58,764 bases of DNA from assembly GCA_045605025.1 (NCBI GenBank), contig JAZUPE010000097.1:1-58764 (forward strand), written 5' to 3'. The stretch's first letter is position 1; each line of letters begins with the position of its first letter. The stretch is from SIG598 sp045605025 (GTDB taxonomy: Bacteria; Bacillota; Clostridia; Oscillospirales; Acutalibacteraceae). Positions 53,452 through 58,764 of the stretch are shown here, in pieces. A program made the position numbers and the translations under genes. The notes below the pieces were generated by a model, which was not told the origin of the DNA, searched no databases, and worked only from the letters and a program-made list of their open reading frames with translations.

Positions 53452-53475
53452 TGTTCACTTTGGTCCTCTCGGGCA

Positions 53476-54189
53476 TCACAGCAGAATATTCTCCAATTCG
53501 CTGATTTGCGCGATGATATAATCCGGCACTGTATCTCCCGTAAGCGGTTTTCCTTTTGGATTGTACCAGCATACCTCCATTCCAGCCGCCCCGGCTCCGG
53601 CTATATCTCCCGAAAGACTGTCGCCAACCATCATGCACTCATATGCCTCGCACTGAAGCCGCTCCAGAACATGACCAAAGAACTCACCGGTCGGTTTGAT
53701 TGCTCCCACCGACTGAGAAATGAACAGGCTGTGGGTATATGGCATGAAATCAACCGTGCGCGCGGTCTGCATTTCAGTCATGCCGTTTGTTGCAAGCACT
53801 ATGTGGTATTTTTCCGAGAGCCTGCGGTACACCTCGAGAGAATCCGGTTCCATCATCACCCGCGAACCGGACACGCTGGCGATGTAGCATTCTTTCAGTG
53901 CATCCTCAGAAACATCGCTATTGAAGGTCTCGCACAGATACATGCACTGACGGCGCAGGTATTCATGGTACAGCTTGTGGTAATCACGCTGCACAACCGG
54001 CGATGAAACATCTCCCATTCCGCACTCGTTCCACGCCCTGTAACCACAGGACTCCGCGGTTTTGATATATTCCCCGGAACACTCCATTCCCAGCAGAGAG
54101 GCCATGCCCATCTGTGCATCATAGAACGCCTTGCCGAAATCAAGCAATGTATCATCAACGTCGAAGATGATGTATTTGTATTGCTTCAT
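53476..54189 (-). CDS. HAD-family nucleotidase, YjjG-like
   Basis: This 237-residue haloacid dehalogenase-type phosphatase has motif I FDVDDTLLDFG (9-19), motif II in VLATNGMTEMQ, the Lys in AIKPTGEFFGHV and motif IV VGDSLSGDIAGAGAAG. Length and the QYKYIIFDVDDTLLDF start fit YjjG/YfnB, which dephosphorylates pyrimidine and non-canonical nucleotides. The neighbouring nucleoside genes support that. Confidence 0.88.
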   Translation of the reverse strand: MKQYKYIIFDVDDTLLDFGKAFYDAQMGMASLLGMECSGEYIKTAESCGYRAWNECGMGDVSSPVVQRDYHKLYHEYLRRQCMYLCETFNSDVSEDALKECYIASVSGSRVMMEPDSLEVYRRLSEKYHIVLATNGMTEMQTARTVDFMPYTHSLFISQSVGAIKPTGEFFGHVLERLQCEAYECMMVGDSLSGDIAGAGAAGMEVCWYNPKGKPLTGDTVPDYIIAQISELENILL

Positions 54190-54223
54190 TACTATCGCCT
54201 CTGATTATTCAGACTTAATATCG

Positions 54224-54745
54224 TCAGTTCTTCTCAAATATGTATGTGTTCAGCGTAACCTCGTACTGCTTGAAGCGTGACAGTATGGTCGTGCGGCTGC
54301 CCACACGGACAAACCCCGCCTTTTCCGCCACACGACAGCTGCCTGTATTTTCAACGATAGCTTCCAGAAGAATCCTGCTGAATCCTGCAGAAACCAGTTC
54401 ATCGACCACTGCCCTGAGCGCTTCAGTCATGTAGCCGTTGCCCCAGAACGCTCTGCCGGAGCAGTAACCAATGACCGGCATTCCGTCGCGGTATCCCACA
54501 ACGTCGATCATGCCCATAAGCACACCGTCGCCGCGGCGTTCGATACCGTAACGGCGGCAACCGCTCTTTTCGTACTCTGCAATCCAGTAGTCCATGATTC
54601 TTTCAGTATCAGCAACCGTCTGATGTGTCGGCCACGTGAGATACTTTGACACCTCGTCGTCGCTCGCCCAGTTGTCGAAAACCGCTTGAGTGTCCTCGCG
54701 GGTGACCGCACGCAGAATCAGACGCTCTGTGTTCAGTTCTTTCAT
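54224..54745 (-). CDS. GNAT acetyltransferase, RimJ/RimL type
   Basis: This 173-residue protein begins LNTERLILRAVTREDTQAVF, the usual start of RimJ/RimL-like N-acetyltransferases. VIGYCSGRAFWGNGYMTEAL binds acetyl-CoA, and ENTGSCRVAEKAGFVRVG is the conserved motif B. GGGAG lies 6 bases before the ATG at 54745. The acceptor could be a ribosomal protein N-terminus or a small amine. Confidence 0.9.
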   Translation of the reverse strand: MKELNTERLILRAVTREDTQAVFDNWASDDEVSKYLTWPTHQTVADTERIMDYWIAEYEKSGCRRYGIERRGDGVLMGMIDVVGYRDGMPVIGYCSGRAFWGNGYMTEALRAVVDELVSAGFSRILLEAIVENTGSCRVAEKAGFVRVGSRTTILSRFKQYEVTLNTYIFEKN

Positions 54746-54756
54746 GGTATTCTCCC

Positions 54757-55161
54757 TTACGTCCACAGTTTTGTGATAAACATCGGGCTTGCGTCTTTTG
54801 CTTTTTCAAAGCCGCAGTGCTCATAGAATCCGATTTCATCGTCATAGGCAACCAGCACCACCCGCAGGTAGTCGCTGTATGCCTCCTTCATCAGTTCAAC
54901 CAGCCGTCTGCCGATGCCTGTGCCGTGATACTCGGGACGCACCAGCAGATAGTGAATATATGCGGTCATAACGCCATCGTCCATGGCACAGATAAGCCCA
55001 ACCAGCCGCTCGCCGTCCCACGCGGTATAAACCCGCTCAAAATTGCGCATCGCAGTCACCAGTTTTTCCGGAAAATGTCCTGACGACCATTCCACCGACA
55101 GGAACAGCTCCTGCAGCTGCTGAGCGGTAAATTCATGTGTATCTCTGTATGTGATTTCCAT
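54757..55161 (-). CDS. GNAT acetyltransferase
   Basis: This 134-residue GNAT protein has the acetyl-CoA loop LVRPEYHGTGIGRRLVELM (about 73-91) and the end DEIGFYEHCGFEKAKDASPM. Substrate unknown. It is one of four GNAT genes in 3.5 kb. Confidence 0.9.
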   Translation of the reverse strand: MEITYRDTHEFTAQQLQELFLSVEWSSGHFPEKLVTAMRNFERVYTAWDGERLVGLICAMDDGVMTAYIHYLLVRPEYHGTGIGRRLVELMKEAYSDYLRVVLVAYDDEIGFYEHCGFEKAKDASPMFITKLWT

Positions 55162-55170
55162 AGTAACTCC

Positions 55171-55617
55171 TCAGATGTCGCGGACGAACAGCTGATCTGT
55201 CCAGTCATAGATGGTTTCGTACTCTCCGATGGCGATGAAGCCGAATTTCTCGTAAAGACCTTCTTCGCCGCTCATTATATATATCTTTCTATAGCCGAGG
55301 GTTCGGGCGTATTCGATGGCGGCTTCGATCATCTGCCCTGAAATGCGGTGACCGCGATAACGCTCGTCCACAAACACGAAACCAATGAATGGCGAGATAT
55401 CGTATTTATCCGGCATTTCGTCCTTTTCGGAAAATGTGCAGTAGCCTGCGACCTTTCCGTCCACACAGGCGGCAAAGACACGCTCCCAGTCGAGAAAGCT
55501 GTTTTCTGTCATCAGCTTTGCCAGCAGTCCGCCGGCTTCCCACGAGCAGCTATTTGCAAGCTCAAGTGTTTCTTCCCACAGGGGGTGGCCCTGAGTCATT
55601 GCATGAATCTCAAGCAT
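55171..55617 (-). CDS. GNAT acetyltransferase
   Basis: This 148-residue GNAT protein has the loop VDERYRGHRISGQMIEAAIE (about 88-107) and GEEGLYEKFGFIAIGEYETI. The substrate is unknown. It lies 9 bases from the previous GNAT gene, so they are probably co-transcribed. Confidence 0.88.
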   Translation of the reverse strand: MLEIHAMTQGHPLWEETLELANSCSWEAGGLLAKLMTENSFLDWERVFAACVDGKVAGYCTFSEKDEMPDKYDISPFIGFVFVDERYRGHRISGQMIEAAIEYARTLGYRKIYIMSGEEGLYEKFGFIAIGEYETIYDWTDQLFVRDI

Positions 55618-55632
55618 ATTTCCTCCTTATCT

Positions 55633-56400
55633 TCACAGACGTGACGCCAGCTCAAAAGCAAGCAGTGCAATCTTCTCCTTGTCGTCCAGACGGACGTTAC
55701 CGTCCAGACTGCGCGGATCCCACTTTGAATGGTCGAGGTTGTCTCCTGCGTAGAAAAACTGGAAGAACTCCACCCCGCGGAAATCACACAGCGCCTGAAC
55801 CGCAGAACATTCCATCTCTACGCACACCGCGCCCATCTCCTTGCGCGCAGCGATTTTCGCCGGCGTCTCGCGGAAGAAAGCATCCGTGGTCCATGTCACG
55901 CCCTCCACATAAGGATAGCCAAAATTCTGACACACCGTCTTGAATGTATCGGTGTGCTTGCGGTTGACTGTTATCTGGTCAGCGGCTGGAGCGTAATGAT
56001 AGCTGGTACCCTCGTCGCGGATTGCCGCAGTGGGTATGATAATACCACAGTCGGCAATATTCCTTTCCAGCACGCCGCAGTTGCCCAGCAGAATAATACG
56101 CCTGAATCCCATTGTCAGCACTCCCTCAAGATTGCCCACACAGGCAGGCGCGCCCACTCTTGCCTTGGAAAAACCGACGCGTTTCCCGTTGTATTCCACC
56201 TCATACACCGGCCATTTCCCATCGGCATCACAAGGTGTCCCGAGCACTCTTATCCCTCCGCCAAAGAACGCCAGCACGCGCTCAAACAGCTCTATGGAGA
56301 ATATGGACACCACAGTCTCGGGGCATCCCTCCACCGGTTTATGTTCGTCTTCCGGATTGATTACAGCTTTTCTTTCCTTATCATATTGCTCAAGCAGCAT
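55633..56400 (-). CDS. Nucleoside phosphorylase-family protein
   Basis: This 255-residue protein has the PNP/UDP phosphorylase fold: VGAPACVGNLEGVLTMGFRR, IILLGNCGVLERNIADCGII and the ribose-binding CVEMECSAVQALCDFRG. It lacks the GDPxR phosphate loop found in the udp gene at 24.9 kb, so it belongs to a different branch, perhaps a purine or modified-nucleoside phosphorylase or nucleosidase. Encoded beside a nucleoside deaminase and near a nucleotidase. Confidence 0.83.
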   Translation of the reverse strand: MLLEQYDKERKAVINPEDEHKPVEGCPETVVSIFSIELFERVLAFFGGGIRVLGTPCDADGKWPVYEVEYNGKRVGFSKARVGAPACVGNLEGVLTMGFRRIILLGNCGVLERNIADCGIIIPTAAIRDEGTSYHYAPAADQITVNRKHTDTFKTVCQNFGYPYVEGVTWTTDAFFRETPAKIAARKEMGAVCVEMECSAVQALCDFRGVEFFQFFYAGDNLDHSKWDPRSLDGNVRLDDKEKIALLAFELASRL

Positions 56401-56437
56401 GACACTTCCCCTTCTGTACTGATTTTATTTGGGTTGC

Positions 56438-56965
56438 TTATTCCTGTTGCCCGTTCTTTGCTCTGATTTCCTCCATTTCCGCTATCAGTTCTGCAAGTGG
56501 ACGGTACTCTCCTCCCCAGTATTCAAAAACGCGCATTCCCTCATCCTCAAGAACCGGACCGGTCATGCTCATATGGATACTCATCTGTGAGAGAATCCCC
56601 TCATAATCCACCGGAACATACTCAAACGGAGTAAGCTTTGAGAACTCCCTATAGGAAACGCCGTAAACGATATTCTGAATTCCCAGCGAGGCTATTGCCA
56701 TCAGGCAGCGCTCGCAGGGCGCACAGCTTGTATACAGCGTAGATTCTCTAAGAACATCATCGGAATAATTGTTGGCACACCTGTGAACCAGATTGAATTC
56801 AGCATGACCGAACAAACCTCGCTGATAATCTGCTGTATTTTCCGCTTCCTCCAATATGGTGCCGTTGTGAACAAGCAGTGCACCAAAGGTGTCAAAGCCT
56901 TTTTTTCCTGCACTGACTGCCAGCTCATAGCATCGCCTAATGTACTTTTCGTTGTCTATGCTCAT
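56438..56965 (-). CDS. Nucleoside or base deaminase (CDA fold)
   Basis: This 175-residue zinc deaminase has the HAE motif in FGHAEFNLVHRC (H54, E56) and the zinc-ligand pair in TSCAPCERC (C84, C87). The size and the C-terminal extension fit guanine deaminase or tRNA-type adenosine deaminase relatives that act on free nucleosides. Substrate not determinable. It follows the 100-residue hypothetical gene by 3 bases. Confidence 0.87.
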   Translation of the reverse strand: MSIDNEKYIRRCYELAVSAGKKGFDTFGALLVHNGTILEEAENTADYQRGLFGHAEFNLVHRCANNYSDDVLRESTLYTSCAPCERCLMAIASLGIQNIVYGVSYREFSKLTPFEYVPVDYEGILSQMSIHMSMTGPVLEDEGMRVFEYWGGEYRPLAELIAEMEEIRAKNGQQE

Positions 56966-56968
56966 TAT

Positions 56969-57268
56969 TCATCTCCTTATTTGTTTTCTTCTTATTGTTT
57001 TTTCGTTGCCAAACCAATTGAGCACACCGAGAATGTCCTCCTCTTTCATATGGCCGGCAATCTCCCAGAAGCGGGCGTTCTGGCAGTCTATGCGGATATT
57101 GCAGTGATCTTCCGAACCGAACTGCTCGGCGGCGTATACCGCAAATATCCTGCCGCGATGCAAACTTCCCATGACATCCTCATCGTATATCACGAAGTAC
57201 CGTACTTCATTCTTTCTGTCGGTCAACACCGTGCCGCGCCGCAGACGAAGAAATTCCTGCTCCGTCAT
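56969..57268 (-). CDS. Hypothetical protein, 99 residues
   Basis: The protein begins MTEQEFLRLRRGTVLTDRKN and continues RYFVIYDEDVMGSLHRGRIF. No family is recognised. It looks like a small alpha/beta domain with a basic end (KTIRRKQIRR). The ATG at 57268 has GGCGGGTG upstream; a TTG five codons before it lacks a binding site and lies deeper inside the preceding gene. It overlaps nothing and is wedged between GNAT and deaminase genes. Confidence 0.65.
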   Translation of the reverse strand: MTEQEFLRLRRGTVLTDRKNEVRYFVIYDEDVMGSLHRGRIFAVYAAEQFGSEDHCNIRIDCQNARFWEIAGHMKEEDILGVLNWFGNEKTIRRKQIRR

Positions 57269-57272
57269 GACG

Positions 57273-57707
57273 TCACCCGCCAATCCGCCGATACATCACA
57301 GAAACGCTGTCAAAATCCATGCCGACCTTCTTATAGAATTCGATGTTATACGGGATCGACATGAGCTGAACGGTACTGATACCCCGCTTTTCCAATACTA
57401 CCTCCAGAGCAACCAGCAAAGCCCTGCCCACGCCCTTGTGCTTCCATTCCGGAACCACAAACAACTCTGAGATATAGAAAAAATCCTCATCCGCATAGGG
57501 ATCGACAAATCCCAACACTCCGCCGATTATCTCGCCTTCATGGACTGCCGCCATTCCAAGAGCATTAAAATTCCCGAGTATGGATCGGACACGTCGCTGC
57601 GCCTTTTCTTCCGTCCAACGCTCGTTCCACGGATCCTCACCATACGCTTTCATCATCGCCATGGCCAGTGCATGAATGTCCTGTTCGGTTACTGATCTAT
57701 ATTCCAT
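57273..57707 (-). CDS. GNAT acetyltransferase
   Basis: This 144-residue GNAT protein has the loop VVPEWKHKGVGRALLVALEV (about 86-105) and the end NIEFYKKVGMDFDSVSVMY. GGAGAGG precedes the ATG at 57707. Substrate unknown. First gene of the minus-strand run of small enzymes. Confidence 0.9.
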   Translation of the reverse strand: MEYRSVTEQDIHALAMAMMKAYGEDPWNERWTEEKAQRRVRSILGNFNALGMAAVHEGEIIGGVLGFVDPYADEDFFYISELFVVPEWKHKGVGRALLVALEVVLEKRGISTVQLMSIPYNIEFYKKVGMDFDSVSVMYRRIGG

Positions 57708-57884
57708 TATTTTCCTCTCCTGTATTCTCAAGCCATAACACGCCTGAAGTCACTGTTTCCCATTCTCTCTGTAACGCCTGAATATATCTGTCAGCAGAAT
57801 CTTCCATCTTCTTTGTGCCACTTTCTCAACCGCAGTATCAAATCACCTGCGTATAATGTCCGCCGATAACACTGGAATCAAGTT

Positions 57885-58722
57885 TTGTTGCGCATAATCC
57901 CCATACCATCTGTATCGCTCTGCTCATACAGCTCTACTCTTTCAATAATGCACCCATCTTTTCTTTCTACGGTAACTAATTGTATATTCTATCAAAACAC
58001 ATTAGAGATTGATAGACCTGTAACCCAAGCCTACCTGCAGGGTGACTGCCTGTTTGTGGATTACCTTGCCGATTGGCTCCGCAAAGAAAAAGAGCTTATT
58101 GATATATCCACATGGAGCAGCTATCGTCTGATTGTTGAGAGCCATGTCACTCCATACTTCAAGCCATACAACTACACCCTTACCGACTTAACCCCTCAGA
58201 TAATTCAGCGGTACTACGATACCAAAAAGGAGTCTGGTAGACTTGATGGCAAAGGCGGCCTATCCGCCAAAACGGTCATTCAGCACCATGCGGTCATCCA
58301 CCAGACCCTCAAGCAGGCGCTTAACGAGCTTCGTATTCCATATAACCCTGCCGACCGTGTACGGTTGCCCAAGAAGGAACGCTTTGAGGGAGGGTTTTAT
58401 ACCTCCGAACAGATTGACCGGCTGCTTGCCTGCTGCGATGAAGAACCGATGCGTTCCATCATTATGATGACCGCATTTTATGGACTTCGCCGGTCTGAGG
58501 TACTCGGACTCAAGTGGGGCGCTGTGAACTATGAGCGTCAGACTATTCGTATCTGCCACACGGTAGTGCGCATAGGTGAGATTATCCAGAAGGACAAAAC
58601 TAAAAACCAGACCAGCCGGAGAGACTATCCCATCACTCCGAATATTCTTGAGTGTCTTAAGCAACTTAAAGCCCGTGAGGAAGCAAACCGACGATTCTTC
58701 GGAGCGGAATACCAGGAAAGCG
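57885..58722 (+). CDS. Tyrosine recombinase/integrase, truncated at both ends
   Basis: About 270 codons of an ICE- or Tn916-like integrase. The core-binding domain spans LFVDYLADWLRKEKEL to YNPADRVRLPKKER, and the catalytic domain starts FYTSEQIDRLLACCDEEP and carries the first active Arg in AFYGLRRSEVLGLKWG. The catalytic H-x-x-R and Tyr are missing because genuine sequence stops at 58722 where an adapter begins. The N-terminal arm-binding domain is absent too: clear similarity starts only near 58026, the nominal TTG at 57885 has no ribosome binding site, and the 177 bases upstream hold nothing recognised. Either a decayed integrase or a gene with a lost 5' end. Confidence 0.75.
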
Positions 58723-58764
58723 AAGTCGGATCGTAGCCATGTCGTTCTGTGAGCCAAGGAGTTG
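58723..58764. other. Adapter contamination at the window end
   Basis: These 42 bases are identical to 95-136, the MGI/DNBSEQ adapter. They create a false stop (SEVGS) in the integrase. Confidence 0.96.

Overview
The window looks like a chromosomal contig from an endospore-forming anaerobic Firmicute, most likely a gut Clostridia of the Oscillospirales/Ruminococcaceae kind. The reasons are the complete spoIIAA-spoIIAB-sigF operon, the Firmicutes gene order maf-mreB-mreC-mreD-mrdA, AGGAGG-type ribosome binding sites, CWB2 surface repeats and TTGACA/TATAAT-type promoters. This placement is inference; there is no rRNA in the window. I saw no tRNA, rRNA, CRISPR array or complete transposon.

Both ends are technical artefacts. 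Bases 95-178 match, from memory, the two MGI/DNBSEQ library adapters with a 10-base barcode between them. Bases 58723-58764 are the same 42-base adapter again. Bases 1-94 copy 193-286, as expected from reading round a short-insert circle. Genuine sequence therefore runs from about 179 to 58722.

Layout. 179-5.9 kb is an accessory envelope-stress region: a truncated secreted-type ORF, an ECF sigma factor with its membrane anti-sigma-like partner, a BlaI repressor/M56 sensor pair with palindromic operators, a 59-residue cysteine-rich KTR protein and a secreted M23 peptidase. 5.9-8.1 kb holds an intact galT followed by fragments of galE, lacZ and a third gene, a decayed lactose/galactose locus. 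8.1-9.6 kb is the spoIIA sporulation operon. 9.6-16.9 kb carries folC, valS, a GH2-family protein that lacks both catalytic glutamates, and a TPR protein with an Asp/Tyr-rich tail. 17.0-21.1 kb has a 72-residue protein, a GH3 beta-glucosidase and an IT-superfamily transporter. 21.2-24.9 kb is a GntR(YtrA-like)/ABC ATPase/permease operon behind a consensus promoter overlapped by inverted repeats. 24.9-29.5 kb has uridine phosphorylase, an EamA permease, a cyclase, aroC and an aroB homologue with altered active-site motifs.

29.7-41.1 kb is a cell-shape and envelope block: a membrane protein with YYYDEYG repeats, mrdA, mreD, mreC, mreB, maf, a transglutaminase-like lipoprotein, a U32 peptidase and zapA. 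41.3-43.3 kb is a second ABC-2 exporter. 43.5-44.7 kb has a 61-residue orphan and yebC. 44.9-48.5 kb encodes a 1207-residue surface protein (leucine-rich, Ig-like, BACON-like and three CWB2 repeats). 48.9-53.4 kb has an AraC regulator divergent from an iron alcohol dehydrogenase, two SDR enzymes and a VanZ-like protein, with a dyad across the shared promoter region. 53.5-57.7 kb is a run of small enzymes (a HAD nucleotidase, four GNAT acetyltransferases, a nucleoside phosphorylase and a nucleoside deaminase). The last 0.7 kb is a tyrosine recombinase cut off by the adapter.

I did not find a convincing new multi-gene defence or mobile system. The most unusual items are the adapter chimera, the two apparent pseudo-enzymes (GH2 and AroB-like), the gal/lac gene graveyard, the BlaI read-through into the sensor gene, the AraC/ADH dyad and the low-complexity proteins near the shape genes.
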